Shown here: one piece after another, positions 46,284 through 54,486 of the stretch
Position numbering within the stretch: position 1 is the first letter of the stretch
Layout of the letters: every line of letters begins with the position of its first letter
DNA from: Aeromicrobium duanguangcaii
Lineage (GTDB): Bacteria; Actinomycetota; Actinomycetes; Propionibacteriales; Nocardioidaceae
Direction: 5' to 3'
Length of the DNA: 64,000 bases
Assembly: GCF_024508295.1 (NCBI RefSeq)
Contig: NZ_CP101990.1
Span: forward strand, 2,294,001 to 2,358,000
Notes under the pieces: generated by a model
The model's input: only the letters and a program-made list of their open reading frames with translations
Told to the model about the DNA's origin: nothing
Database searches by the model: none
Made by a program: the position numbers and the translations under genes

Positions 46284-47600
46284 ATGGCTGAGGAACCTCG
46301 CGAGGACCCGCAGAACCCCTTCAAGGGCACGCCCCTGGAGGGCCTGTTCGGACAGATGGGCGGGGGTCAGTTCGACCTCGGCCAGATGATGTCCCAGATG
46401 CAGCGGATGTTCGAGCCGCACGAGGGCACCGTGAACTACCGTCTCGCCGCCGACGTGGCCCGTCACGCCGTGGCCGCCGCCGGCGAGGACCCCACTCCCC
46501 ACACGGGCCAGATCGGCGCTGTCGCCGACGCCGCGCGGCTGGCCGAGATGTGGCTCGATCGCGTCACCGACCTGCCTGCGGGGGCGACCTCGGCCGTGGC
46601 CTGGAGCCGCGCGGAGTGGGTCGAGCACACGATGGACACCTGGCAGGTCATGGTCGAGCCCGTGGCCCAGCACGTCGTCGCCTCGATGGAGGACGCGATC
46701 CCGCCGGAGGCGAAGGCCATGGCCGGTCCCCTCGTCGGGATGCTCAACCAGGCCGGCGGCGCCATGTTCGGCCAGCAGGTCGGCTCGGCGATCGGCGCCC
46801 TGGCCACCGAGGTCCTCTCCTCGACCGAGGTCGGACTGCCGCTCGGTCCCGAGCACACCGCCGCCCTGCTGCCGCACAACATCACGGCACTCGCGGAGGG
46901 CCTCGAGGCCACGCAGGCCGACGTCCTGCTCTACGTGATGCTCCGCGAGAGCGCCCACCACCGCCTCTATGCCCGCGCGACCTGGCTGCGCGCCGCCGTC
47001 CTGGGCGCCATCGAGGACTTCGCCCGCGGCATCCGCATCGACGTGGCTGCGATCGAGGAGCAGATGCGCTCGGTCGACCCCAGCAACCCCCAGGCGATGC
47101 AGGAGGCGCTCTCCGGCGGCCTCTTCGATCCCCGGCCCACCCCGGAGCAGGAGCGCGCCAAGGAGCGCCTCGAGCTGCTGCTCGCGCTCGTCGAGGGCTG
47201 GGTCGACTCGGTCGTCGCCCAGGCCACCGCCGACGTCATGCCGGCCGCCGGCGCGCTGGCCGAGGCGTTCCGCCGCCGCCGCGCCACCGGTGGACCCGCC
47301 GAGGAGACCTTCGCGACGCTGGTCGGCTTGGAGCTGCGCCCCCGCCGCCTGCGCGACGCCGCCAATCTGTGGTCCGCGCTGCGCGATCGTCGCGGCGCCG
47401 AGGCGCGCGACACCGTGTGGAGCCACCCGGACCTGCTGCCGACGTCCGCGGACCTCGACGACCCGCTCGGCTTCTGCGACAAGCAGACCGGCGAGCTGAG
47501 CGACGCCGACTTCGACGCCGCCCTGCAGCAGTTGTTGTCCTCCGACGAGTCCAGTGACGACGAGTCGGGTGACGAGTCCGGCCCCGACGACGCCCGGTGA
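46284..47600 (+). CDS. DUF2342 zinc-dependent metalloprotease-like protein
   Basis: The 438-aa protein belongs to the actinobacterial DUF2342 group (putative hydrolase/zinc-dependent metalloprotease; Rv3195 in M. tuberculosis by position). Markers are a Gln/Met-rich N-terminus (FGQMGGGQFDLGQMMSQMQ), the helical core with SAHHRLYARATWL, the LVEGWVDSVV segment and a C-terminal EELRPRRLRDAANLW-like block, here LELRPRRLRDAANLW. ATG 46284 lies 6 nt after TAGGCT, so a leaderless mRNA is likely. The stop overlaps the Nudix gene by 4 nt. Catalytic activity is unproven. Confidence 0.88.
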   Translation: MAEEPREDPQNPFKGTPLEGLFGQMGGGQFDLGQMMSQMQRMFEPHEGTVNYRLAADVARHAVAAAGEDPTPHTGQIGAVADAARLAEMWLDRVTDLPAGATSAVAWSRAEWVEHTMDTWQVMVEPVAQHVVASMEDAIPPEAKAMAGPLVGMLNQAGGAMFGQQVGSAIGALATEVLSSTEVGLPLGPEHTAALLPHNITALAEGLEATQADVLLYVMLRESAHHRLYARATWLRAAVLGAIEDFARGIRIDVAAIEEQMRSVDPSNPQAMQEALSGGLFDPRPTPEQERAKERLELLLALVEGWVDSVVAQATADVMPAAGALAEAFRRRRATGGPAEETFATLVGLELRPRRLRDAANLWSALRDRRGAEARDTVWSHPDLLPTSADLDDPLGFCDKQTGELSDADFDAALQQLLSSDESSDDESGDESGPDDAR

Positions 47601-48169
47601 CTCTGACCGACGACATCCGCCACGTGCTGGCGGGCTGGTCGCCGCCCGACGCCGAGCAGCAGGCGCTGCGTGAGCTGTTCGCCGCTCATGCCGCAGCGCA
47701 CGACGAGCCGGGCGCACGCGCCTGCGCGCCCGATCACGTGACGGCCAGCGCACTGGTGGTCTCAGCCCAGCACACCGAGGTGGCGCTGGTCCTGCACCCG
47801 AAGTTCGGTCGCTGGCTGCAGACCGGCGGCCACTGCGAGCCGGCCGACCCCACCCTCGCGGCCGCGGCACTGCGCGAGGCCACGGAGGAGACGGGGATCG
47901 ACGGCCTGACCATCGATCCGGAGCCGCTGCTGCTCTCGCGGCACCCGGTGCGGTGCCACGAGGGCGGACATCACCTCGACGTGCAGTTCGTGGCGGTCGC
48001 CCCCGCGGGCGCCCAGCCGCAGTGCTCCGAGGAGTCCGACGACGTGCGCTGGTTCCGAGTGGACGCGCTGCCCGGGTCGACGGACGAGTCCGTCAGGAGT
48101 CTCGTCGCTGCTGCCAGGTCGCGCCTTCGAGAAAGCCCATCGCCTCGTCCATCCGATGGAAGCGCTTGA
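47597..48169 (+). CDS. Nudix hydrolase
   Basis: A 190-aa pyrophosphohydrolase with the Nudix box GGHCEPADPTLAAAALREAT EETGI (~residues 75-99; key residues Glu in REATEE). The substrate is unknown. GTG 47597 overlaps the preceding stop (GTGA), so both are coupled. Its last 77 bp overlap the convergent metallopeptidase gene, an antisense arrangement. Confidence 0.87.
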   Translation: MTLTDDIRHVLAGWSPPDAEQQALRELFAAHAAAHDEPGARACAPDHVTASALVVSAQHTEVALVLHPKFGRWLQTGGHCEPADPTLAAAALREATEETGIDGLTIDPEPLLLSRHPVRCHEGGHHLDVQFVAVAPAGAQPQCSEESDDVRWFRVDALPGSTDESVRSLVAAARSRLRESPSPRPSDGSA

Positions 48170-48599
48170 CGATCGCCTCGAAGTCGCGGCCGTGGCCCGC
48201 GACGACCAGGTGCGCGAGCTCGTGGACGAGAACCGCGTCGACGACGTGATCGGGCATCTCGCGCAGGCGGTGTGAGAGCCGGATCGTGCGATCCTCCGGG
48301 GTGCACGAGCCCCAGCGGGTGTTCTGGTTGGTGACCCAGCGCACCGAGGCGGGCACGGGAGCCTCGGGAACGTACAGGGCGGCCAGCCGCGCGGCCCGCT
48401 CCTCGAGCGCCGTGTCGGAGCGCGCCACCGAGCGCCGCTGGTCGCGCGCGTCGAGACGGGCGACCATCTCGGCGACCGCCCGGCGCTCCTCGCGTTCGTT
48501 CATCGAGGCCGGAATCATGACGATCGTGCGGCCGCCCTCGCGGCGAGCGGAGACGGTGCGAGTCCTGCGCGCGCTGCGCCGCACCTCGATCTGGCCCAT
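48093..48599 (-). CDS. YgjP/DUF45-type metal-dependent hydrolase (M48-like)
   Basis: The 168-aa protein has the zinc motif VHELAHLVVAGHG (HExxH plus second-shell His) and RWGSCTPEDRTIRLSHRL, both typical of the YgjP/DUF45 metallopeptidase family. ATG 48599 is chosen because the MGQIEVRRSARRTRT start is family-like and a TACCGT -10 box lies 6 nt upstream. The frame is open to 48692 but that adds a poorly conserved N-terminus. Its 3' end overlaps the Nudix gene on the other strand by 77 bp. Confidence 0.85.
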   Translation of the reverse strand: MGQIEVRRSARRTRTVSARREGGRTIVMIPASMNEREERRAVAEMVARLDARDQRRSVARSDTALEERAARLAALYVPEAPVPASVRWVTNQNTRWGSCTPEDRTIRLSHRLREMPDHVVDAVLVHELAHLVVAGHGRDFEAIVKRFHRMDEAMGFLEGATWQQRRDS

Positions 48600-48669
48600 G
48601 GGACCACGGTAGAGCGCCAACAGCAGACCCGAGCAGTCGAGCGCCGCCGCCACATCCGCGGCCTGTCGC

Positions 48670-48810
48670 TCATCCACAGGCTCGTGGAGCATCGGCGCAG
48701 GTCAGCGCCGTCCCGGCGGGCTCCGAGGACCTGGAGCAACCGGACTTTCCACAGCTGTTCCCACACCCCCCTCGGCGTGGCCCACAGCATTGTCCCCAGC
48801 GTTGTCCACA
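48670..48810 (+). other. cluster of DnaA-box-like sequences
   Basis: In the 410-bp gap before the DUF5679 gene lie TCATCCACA (48670), CTTTCCACA (48745), TTGTCCCCA (48790) and a perfect high-GC actinobacterial DnaA box TTGTCCACA (48802-48810), all in the same orientation. No dnaA or dnaN gene is near, so this is not the canonical origin. It may be a secondary DnaA site or a chance cluster. Confidence 0.4.
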
Positions 48811-48930
48811 GGCAGTGGACAGAGCTCTCCGGTAACCATTGACCTCGAGCCGGATCAGGCTCTACCTTGAGCCGTGTTGAAGCCCTGCTCCGACGCGCAA
48901 GGGGAAGGCGCGCCGGGCGGGGCTTCAGCC

Positions 48931-48958
48931 TTGCTTGCACCCGTTTTGCGCCTAGGCT
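48931..48958 (+). promoter_or_regulatory. sigma-70-type promoter of the DUF5679 gene
   Basis: TTGCTT, 16 nt, TAGGCT: a good -35/-10 pair that would start transcription near 48965, giving a leader of about 45 nt before ATG 49010. A second pair further upstream (TTGACC at 48839, 18 nt, TACCTT at 48863-48868) would give a ~135-nt leader. Confidence 0.55.
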
Positions 48959-49009
48959 GAGCGTGACCCGCGCCACAATCGGCGGCGCGGCATCAGCAAG
49001 GAGGCCGTT

Positions 49010-49168
49010 ATGGCGGAGACATGGACGGGCGAGTTCTACTGCGTGAAGTGCAAGGACAAGCGCGAGACGAGCGGTGAAGTCCAGGTCAGCGAGAAGGGCA
49101 CCCGCATGGCCAAGGGCGTCTGCCCCGAGTGTGGGACGAAGCTCAACCGCATTCTCGGCAAGGCCTGA
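49010..49168 (+). CDS. DUF5679 zinc-ribbon protein
   Basis: A 52-aa protein too short for routine ORF lists. ATG 49010 has a perfect AAGGAGG five bases upstream. Two CxxC pairs (YCVKC and VCPEC) about 26 residues apart form a zinc ribbon, and the rest (GEFYCVKCKDKRE, KGVCPECGTKLNRILGK) matches the small DUF5679 family of actinobacteria. It is strongly translated by the look of its signals and ends at a strong hairpin. Role unknown; small zinc ribbons often bind RNA, ribosomes or polymerase. Confidence 0.88.
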   Translation: MAETWTGEFYCVKCKDKRETSGEVQVSEKGTRMAKGVCPECGTKLNRILGKA

Positions 49169-49173
49169 GACTT

Positions 49174-49206
49174 CGCGATGGGGGCGGTTTCGCCGCCCCC
49201 ATCGCG
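49174..49206 (+). terminator. hairpin terminator after the DUF5679 gene
   Basis: CGCGATGGGGGCGG and CCGCCCCCATCGCG form a perfect 14-bp stem with a 5-nt loop, starting 5 bp after the stop. No T run follows. Confidence 0.75.
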
Positions 49207-49266
49207 CCCCCCGGCGGGCTGTGGATCACCGGCCCGACCACCTTCCGGCTCGGTCACGATGGACCG

Positions 49267-50073
49267 ATGCCGCACCCGTCCTTCGACCGCGCCGACTCGT
49301 GCGGACCCCGACTTCTTCCCGGTGCGCTGCTGCTGCGCCGCGACGCCCGCACCCTGCAGATCGGGACCAGCCCCGGCGTGCTCGTCCGTGACCGGCCGGG
49401 CCTGGCCCGGCTGCTGCGCCTGCTCGACGGATCGCTGAGTGTCGACCGGCTCCGTCCCGTCGTCGAGCGGCGAGTCCCCGAGTTCACCGACGACCTGGGG
49501 GCCACGCTCGCCCGGTTGATCGCCTCCGGCGCCGTCATCGCACCCGAGCCGGCGCTGCACTCCCCCACCGTCGCCGTGCGCCACGACCGATCGTCCTCCG
49601 CGTTCGCCGGCCTGCTGGTCGACGGGTTCGGGTCGCCTCCCGACGACCCGGACCTCGAGATCTTGGTCAGCGCGGGCGAGCCCGCCCGGTCGGCGTTCGA
49701 GGACCTGGTGACCGCCGGGGTCGTCCACCTGCCGGTGGTCCTGGACGAGCGGCGCGTGCGGATCGGACCGCTCGTCGCGCCGGGAGACACACCGTGCCTG
49801 GGCTGCCTCGACGCCCAGCTGACGACGGCCGACCCGGCGTGGGCTGCCCTGCTGCCGCAGTTCGAGCGGGTCCGGTTGCTGCCCCAGGCGCTCCCGCTGT
49901 GGCTGCTCCATCGTGCGGCCGCCGAGGTGATGCGTCAGGTCGACTGCCTGCGCCGCGGGCTCCGGCCGCCGGCGGTCGGCCACGTCGTCTCCGTCGGCTC
50001 GGAGGCACCCGAGGTCGAGGTGTGCACCGTCCCCTTCGCCACCACCTGCGTGTGCCGCCTCCTGGCCGCATGA
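49267..50073 (+). CDS. TOMM cyclodehydratase / leader-peptide-binding (E1-like) domain protein
   Basis: The 268-aa protein resembles the ocin_ThiF/cyclodehydratase partner proteins of thiazole/oxazole-modified peptide systems. Its N-terminal part looks like a winged-helix recognition element (GVLVRDRPGLARLLRLLDG). A middle VSAGEPARSAFEDLV follows, then cysteines that could bind zinc in TPCLGCLDAQLTT and CTVPFATTCVC. A full ThiF ATP site is not seen. No YcaO gene or precursor peptide is nearby. By position it corresponds to Rv3196 in M. tuberculosis, so it may have a housekeeping role. ATG 49267 is chosen over farther starts, which cross the terminator. Confidence 0.7.
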   Translation: MPHPSFDRADSCGPRLLPGALLLRRDARTLQIGTSPGVLVRDRPGLARLLRLLDGSLSVDRLRPVVERRVPEFTDDLGATLARLIASGAVIAPEPALHSPTVAVRHDRSSSAFAGLLVDGFGSPPDDPDLEILVSAGEPARSAFEDLVTAGVVHLPVVLDERRVRIGPLVAPGDTPCLGCLDAQLTTADPAWAALLPQFERVRLLPQALPLWLLHRAAAEVMRQVDCLRRGLRPPAVGHVVSVGSEAPEVEVCTVPFATTCVCRLLAA

Positions 50074-50109
50074 CCGGGCGGATGCGGGTGACGCCACTAT
50101 CCTGACGAC

Positions 50110-51468
50110 GTGGCCGACGACGCGGACGAACAGCAGGAGAAGCCCCTCACCGGCAGTGCCCTGCGCCGCGGCGCCCGACTCGCCGGACTCCCGGCCGGGT
50201 TCGCCGCCCGCACGACCTGGGGCATCGGCCGCCGCTTGGTGGGTGCTCCCGCGTCGGCGGTGATGAACGACGTCCAGCGTCGGACGGCCGACCAGGTCTT
50301 CAGCGTGCTGGGCCAGCTCAAGGGCGGCGCCATGAAGTTCGGCCAGGCCCTCAGCATCTTCGAGGCCGCGCTGCCCGAGGAGATCATCGGCCCGTACCGC
50401 GAGGCGCTCACCAAGCTCCAGGACGCCGCTCCCCCGATGGGACCGGGCACCGTCACCCGCGTCATGGAGCGCGAGTTCGGCGCCGACTGGGCCGACCGCT
50501 TCCCCGACTTCGAGCTGACCCCCGCGGCTGCGGCCTCGATCGGCCAGGTTCACCACAGCTGGTACCTGCCCGATCCCGACGAGGAGCCCGTCGAGGTCGC
50601 CGTCAAGATCCAGTACCCCGGTGCCGGCGAGGCGCTCACGTCCGACCTGCGCCAGATCGGCCGCCTCGCCCGGATGCTGGGCACGATGATGCCCAACCTC
50701 GACGTGAAGGCGCTCGTGCGCGAGTTGCAGGAGCGGGTCGCCGAGGAGCTCGACTACGGCCTCGAGGCCGACGCCCAGGCCACGTTCGCCGACGCGTTCG
50801 AGGACGATCCGATGATCGTCGTGCCGCGGCCGCTCGAGCACAGTGAGCGGGCGCTGGTGACCGACTGGCTGCCCGGCGACAGGTCGCTGGCCGACGTCAT
50901 CGCCAACGGCACGCAGGACGAGCGGGACCTGTTCGGCGAGACCTACGTGCGGTTCCTGTTCGAGGGCCCCATCCGAGCCGGGCTGCTGCATGCCGACCCG
51001 CACCCCGGGAACTTCCGCATCCTGCCTGACGGCCGGCTGGGCGTCGTCGACTACGGCGCGGTCGCCCGGCTGCCCGACGGACTGCCGGCGCCGATGGGCC
51101 CGCTGCTGCGCGCGGCCGCCGACGGCGACTACGCGACCGTGGCCGACGGCCTGCGCCAGGAGGGTTTCCTCCGCGATGGACAGAAGCTCGACCCGGACGT
51201 GCTGGAGCGCTACTTGAGCCCGCTCGTCGAGCCGATCGTCACCGAGACGTTCACCTTCGACCGCGACTGGCTGCGCCGCCAGACCCAACGCCTCGCCGCC
51301 CCCGGCCAGGAGGGGATGAGCACCGCCCTCAAGCTCAACGTCCCGCCGGGCTACCTGCTGATCCACCGGGTCTGGGCCGGCGGCATCGGTGTGCTGTGCC
51401 AGCTCGGCTCGACGGCGCACTTCCGCGCGATCGTCGCGGACTCCCTACCGGGCTTCGATCCCGCCTGA
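50110..51468 (+). CDS. ABC1/UbiB-family protein kinase-like protein
   Basis: The 452-aa ABC1 protein has KGGAMKFGQALS (KxGQ motif, with Ala-rich neighbours PAAAASIGQVH), the VKIQYPG Lys strand, DYGLEADAQ, HADPHPGNFRI and VVDYGAVARL. Unlike the 557-aa relative at 6845-8518 it lacks C-terminal membrane helices. GTG 50110 follows TATCCT by 6 nt, so a leaderless mRNA is probable. It corresponds to Rv3197 in M. tuberculosis, which is linked with whiB7-related resistance by position; whiB7 itself is absent here. Confidence 0.9.
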   Translation: MADDADEQQEKPLTGSALRRGARLAGLPAGFAARTTWGIGRRLVGAPASAVMNDVQRRTADQVFSVLGQLKGGAMKFGQALSIFEAALPEEIIGPYREALTKLQDAAPPMGPGTVTRVMEREFGADWADRFPDFELTPAAAASIGQVHHSWYLPDPDEEPVEVAVKIQYPGAGEALTSDLRQIGRLARMLGTMMPNLDVKALVRELQERVAEELDYGLEADAQATFADAFEDDPMIVVPRPLEHSERALVTDWLPGDRSLADVIANGTQDERDLFGETYVRFLFEGPIRAGLLHADPHPGNFRILPDGRLGVVDYGAVARLPDGLPAPMGPLLRAAADGDYATVADGLRQEGFLRDGQKLDPDVLERYLSPLVEPIVTETFTFDRDWLRRQTQRLAAPGQEGMSTALKLNVPPGYLLIHRVWAGGIGVLCQLGSTAHFRAIVADSLPGFDPA

Positions 51469-51476
51469 CGCACTCC

Positions 51477-51554
51477 CCCCACCCCGAGATTTGCTCTGAT
51501 TCCCACCTTTCAGAGGTCGTGAAAGGTCGAAATGGGAGCAAATCTCGGGTGGGG
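51477..51554. terminator. 78-bp imperfect hairpin between convergent genes
   Basis: Arms of about 20 bp (core CGAGATTTGCTC / GAGCAAATCTCG, extended by CCCACCC / GGGTGGG) enclose an inner stem CCTTTCA / TGAAAGG. It fills nearly the whole 94-bp gap between the ABC1 and UvrD2 genes and would stop transcription from both sides. Its length and AT-containing core are unusual for a simple terminator and suggest a REP-like element. Confidence 0.7.
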
Positions 51555-51562
51555 CGAGGACG

Positions 51563-53554
51563 TCAGGAGTCGGCGATGATCGCCAAGACGCCGTCGCCGT
51601 ACTTCTCGAGCTTGGACTGACCCACGCCCGAGACCTGGAGCAGCTGCTCGCCGCTGCTGGGGCGCAGCGCGGCGATCGCCTTGAGGGTGGCGTCGTTGAA
51701 CACCGTGAACGCCGGCTTGGACTCCTCCTGCGAGACCTCCTTGCGCCACGCGCGCAGACGCTCGAAGAGGGCCTCGTCGTAGTCGAGGTCGGGCTCGGGC
51801 AGGCGGACCTTGCGCTTCGGTGCGCGGGACACCTGGACCTTCTCGGGCAGCAGCCGGTCGAGGAACCGGCTGGGCTTGCGCCGCGCCTGTCCCCCGGCCT
51901 TGCGCGCGGCGGACCACGACACCATCAGGTGCCGGCGGGCGCGTGTGATGCCCACGTAGAAGAGCCGTCGCTCCTCCTCGATCGCGACCGGATCGTCCAT
52001 CGTCGCCATGTACGGCAGCGTGCCCTCCTGGGCGCCCGCGACGAAGACCGCGTCCCACTCCAGGCCCTTCGCGGCATGGAACGTCGACAGGGTCACCCCG
52101 TCGGTCGAGGGAGCGTGCGCCTGCTCGGCGCGGCGGTCGAGATCGGCGACCAGTGCCGTGAGGTCGGCGTCGGGGCGCTCGTGCGACAGGTCGACGGCCA
52201 TCGTGTGAATCGCCTGCAACGACTCCCACCGGTCACGGACAGCGCCGCGACCCTCGGGCGGGGTGTCGCTGTAGTCCATCGCGGCGAGCACCGCACGGAC
52301 GTCGTCGGCCAGCGAGCCGGAGCCCTCGCCCGCCCGGGCCGAGCCGCGCAGCAGCGTGACCGCCTGACGCACCTCGGAGCGCTGGAAGAAGCCGGTGCCG
52401 CCACGCAGCGAGTAGGGGATCTGCAGGCGGCCCAGCGCCTCTTCGTAGACCTCGGACTGGGCGTTGATCCGGTACAGGACCGCCATCTCGCGGTAGGACA
52501 CGCCCTGGCGGTGCAGGGCGACGATGCGGTCGGCGATCGCGTCGGCCTCGGCCGGCTCGTCGGCGAACGGGCGGTAGTCGACCGCCGGACCGGGCGAGTT
52601 CTGCGACTGCAGCCGCACGCCGAGGGTCACCGACGGCCCACGGCCCGAGAAGACCTCGTTGGCCGCGGCGACGATCTGCGGGGTGGACCGGTAGTTGCGG
52701 ACCAGCTCGATCCGCGGCGCGTCGGGGAACCGGCGCGTCGTGAAGTCGCCCAGGATCGTGGGCGAGGCTCCGGCGAACGTGTAGATGGTCTGGCGCGGGT
52801 CGCCGACGACGCACACCTCGTCGCGCCCGCCGAGCCACAGGTCGAGCAGCGTCGACTGCAGCGGGTTGACGTCCTGGAACTCGTCGACGACGAACCACTT
52901 GTACTGACGCCGGATCTCGGCCGCGATCGCCGGGTCGTCGGCCAGGATCGCCGCCGTGATCAGCAGGATGTCCTCCATGTCGATCCGGCCACGGTCGCGC
53001 TTGACCTGCTCGTACGATCGCAGGACCGCGCCGACCTCACCCGGATCGATGTCGCCCACCGTCCGCTGGCGACGGACCGCCACGGCGCCGTAGTCGTCGG
53101 GGCGCACGTTCGAGACCTTGGCCCACTCCACCTCGGCGGACAGGTCGCGCAGCAGCGCCTGATCGGCGCGGACGCCCACCTGACGGGCGGCCTCGGCGAC
53201 GAACGCGAACTTGGACTCGAGGATCTGGGGGAACTCGGTGCCGTAGACGCGCGGCCAGAAGTAGCGCGCCTGGCGCAGTGCCGCGGAGTGGAAGGTGCGC
53301 GCCTGGACGCCGGCGGCGCCGAGCACCCGCAGCCTCTCGCGCATCTCGCCCGCGGCCTTGACCGTGAAGGTCACCGCGAGCACCTCGGTGGGCTTGTAGA
53401 CGCCCGTGGCCGTGCCGTAGGCGATCCGGTGGGTGATCGCCCGGGTCTTGCCGGTGCCCGCACCCGCGATGACGCACAGCGGACCGCGCAGGGTCGTGGC
53501 GACCTCGCGCTGCTCGGGATCGAGTCCGTTCAGCAGGTCGTCGACGTCAGACAT
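51563..53554 (-). CDS. uvrD2: ATP-dependent DNA helicase UvrD2
   Basis: The 663-aa superfamily 1A helicase unwinds DNA 3'-5'. Motifs: Walker A AGAGTGKTRAITHRI, Walker B VVDEFQDVNPLQ, motif III QTIYTFAGA, motif IV RNYRSTPQI, motif V TFHAAKGLEWD and motif VI VGITRARRHL. A C-terminal HRDC-type segment (LRPSSGEQLLQVSGVGQSK) is the mark of mycobacterial UvrD2. ATG 53554 has GGAG just upstream; a longer frame is not family-like. It is divergent from mycoredoxin, as in M. tuberculosis. Confidence 0.93.
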   Translation of the reverse strand: MSDVDDLLNGLDPEQREVATTLRGPLCVIAGAGTGKTRAITHRIAYGTATGVYKPTEVLAVTFTVKAAGEMRERLRVLGAAGVQARTFHSAALRQARYFWPRVYGTEFPQILESKFAFVAEAARQVGVRADQALLRDLSAEVEWAKVSNVRPDDYGAVAVRRQRTVGDIDPGEVGAVLRSYEQVKRDRGRIDMEDILLITAAILADDPAIAAEIRRQYKWFVVDEFQDVNPLQSTLLDLWLGGRDEVCVVGDPRQTIYTFAGASPTILGDFTTRRFPDAPRIELVRNYRSTPQIVAAANEVFSGRGPSVTLGVRLQSQNSPGPAVDYRPFADEPAEADAIADRIVALHRQGVSYREMAVLYRINAQSEVYEEALGRLQIPYSLRGGTGFFQRSEVRQAVTLLRGSARAGEGSGSLADDVRAVLAAMDYSDTPPEGRGAVRDRWESLQAIHTMAVDLSHERPDADLTALVADLDRRAEQAHAPSTDGVTLSTFHAAKGLEWDAVFVAGAQEGTLPYMATMDDPVAIEEERRLFYVGITRARRHLMVSWSAARKAGGQARRKPSRFLDRLLPEKVQVSRAPKRKVRLPEPDLDYDEALFERLRAWRKEVSQEESKPAFTVFNDATLKAIAALRPSSGEQLLQVSGVGQSKLEKYGDGVLAIIADS

Positions 53555-53712
53555 GGTCTCCAGATCGGGTCGGGGGTGGGCAGCGACCAGCGTAGCCCCG
53601 CCCGCGGACACCATCGGGCCCCGCACACAGGTGTCCGAGCCGGTGCGGGGAATGGCGGTGGCCTGTGGCACGTTGACCCCGAAGAAGCTTCCGTTCGACC
53701 GAGAGGGTCCCG

Positions 53713-53958
53713 ATGTCCGACGCATCGTTCGTCATGTACTCCACGCCGTGGTGCGGCTACTGCCATCGCCTCAAGTCGCAGCTCAAGCGCGAGGGCATCA
53801 CGTTCGACGAGGTCGACATCGAGCAGCAGCCCGAGGCCGCCCAGATCGTCGAGAAGGCCAACGGCGGCAACCAGACGGTGCCGACGCTGGTCTTCGCCGA
53901 CGGCACGGCCCTGACGAACCCGTCGGTCGCGCAGGTCAAGGCGCAGCTCGGTCTCTGA
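53713..53958 (+). CDS. mrx1: mycoredoxin (glutaredoxin-like thiol reductase)
   Basis: The 81-aa protein has the active site WCGYC (residues ~13-17), cis-Pro TVPT (~53) and TNPS. Mycoredoxin-1 uses mycothiol to reduce S-mycothiolated proteins, which fits an actinobacterium. ATG 53713 has GAGAGGG five bases upstream. Divergent from uvrD2, as in M. tuberculosis (Rv3198A). Confidence 0.93.
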   Translation: MSDASFVMYSTPWCGYCHRLKSQLKREGITFDEVDIEQQPEAAQIVEKANGGNQTVPTLVFADGTALTNPSVAQVKAQLGL

Positions 53959-54029
53959 CACCCGGGGCCGGGCGTCGGTCGCGACGATTCGCCCACGCCC
54001 GGCCCGGTACGCCGATATTCTCGGCGCTC

Positions 54030-54470
54030 GTGACCCAGCCTCCCCAGTCCCCCGACGCGCACGGCCCGGCACCCGAGGACGGCGCACCCCAGCCGTACGG
54101 GTCCGCGTCGTACCCGCCGCAACCGCCCTACCCTCCGACCTCGGGATACCCGCCGGTCCAGGGCTACCCGCCCGCTCCGGGGTACGCGACGGCTCACGGG
54201 TACGCGCCCCCGCCGGCCCCGAACGGGATGTACCAGGCTGCGGCGATCGTCAACTGGGTCGTGCTCGGCCTGGTCATCGTGGGGACGTGCGGACTCGGCA
54301 TCATCGCCGCCGCCTGGTTCATCCCGATGACCCTACGGATCCAGCAGGGTGCCAAGGACCGCGAGAAGCACACCGCGCTCGCGGTGTGCACGCTGCTGTT
54401 CTGCAACCTGATCTCCGGCATCCTGATCCTGGTCGAGGACGCGAACCGCCCGGCCCGTCCGGCGTCCTGA
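54030..54470 (+). CDS. proline-rich two-helix membrane protein
   Basis: The 146-aa protein has a Pro/Tyr/Gly-rich N-terminus with repeated GYPP/GYA motifs (~residues 20-65) and two membrane helices (AAIVNWVVLGLVIVGTCGLG and LAVCTLLFCNLISGILIL), a layout of DUF4190/TM2-like actinobacterial proteins. Such proline-rich tails often bind partner proteins at the membrane. GTG 54030 lies 8 nt after TATTCT, suggesting a leaderless mRNA. Not assigned to a specific family. Confidence 0.75.
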   Translation: MTQPPQSPDAHGPAPEDGAPQPYGSASYPPQPPYPPTSGYPPVQGYPPAPGYATAHGYAPPPAPNGMYQAAAIVNWVVLGLVIVGTCGLGIIAAAWFIPMTLRIQQGAKDREKHTALAVCTLLFCNLISGILILVEDANRPARPAS

Positions 54471-54486
54471 CGTACCCGAGCCGCCC

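Noticed and set aside
48670..48810. Chromosomal origin oriC
   Set aside because: No dnaA, dnaN, rpmH or AT-rich unwinding element nearby; only a small group of box-like sites.
49267..50073. Complete TOMM (azole peptide) biosynthetic cluster
   Set aside because: No YcaO, dehydrogenase, precursor peptide or exporter in the flanks.
49036..51420. 794-codon frame on the minus strand opposite the cyclodehydratase-like and ABC1 genes
   Set aside because: It crosses three clear plus-strand genes and a terminator, and its residues have no domain pattern.
51469..51562. whiB7 gene expected from mycobacterial synteny
   Set aside because: Only 94 bp are present and hold a hairpin; no Cys-containing WhiB frame exists.
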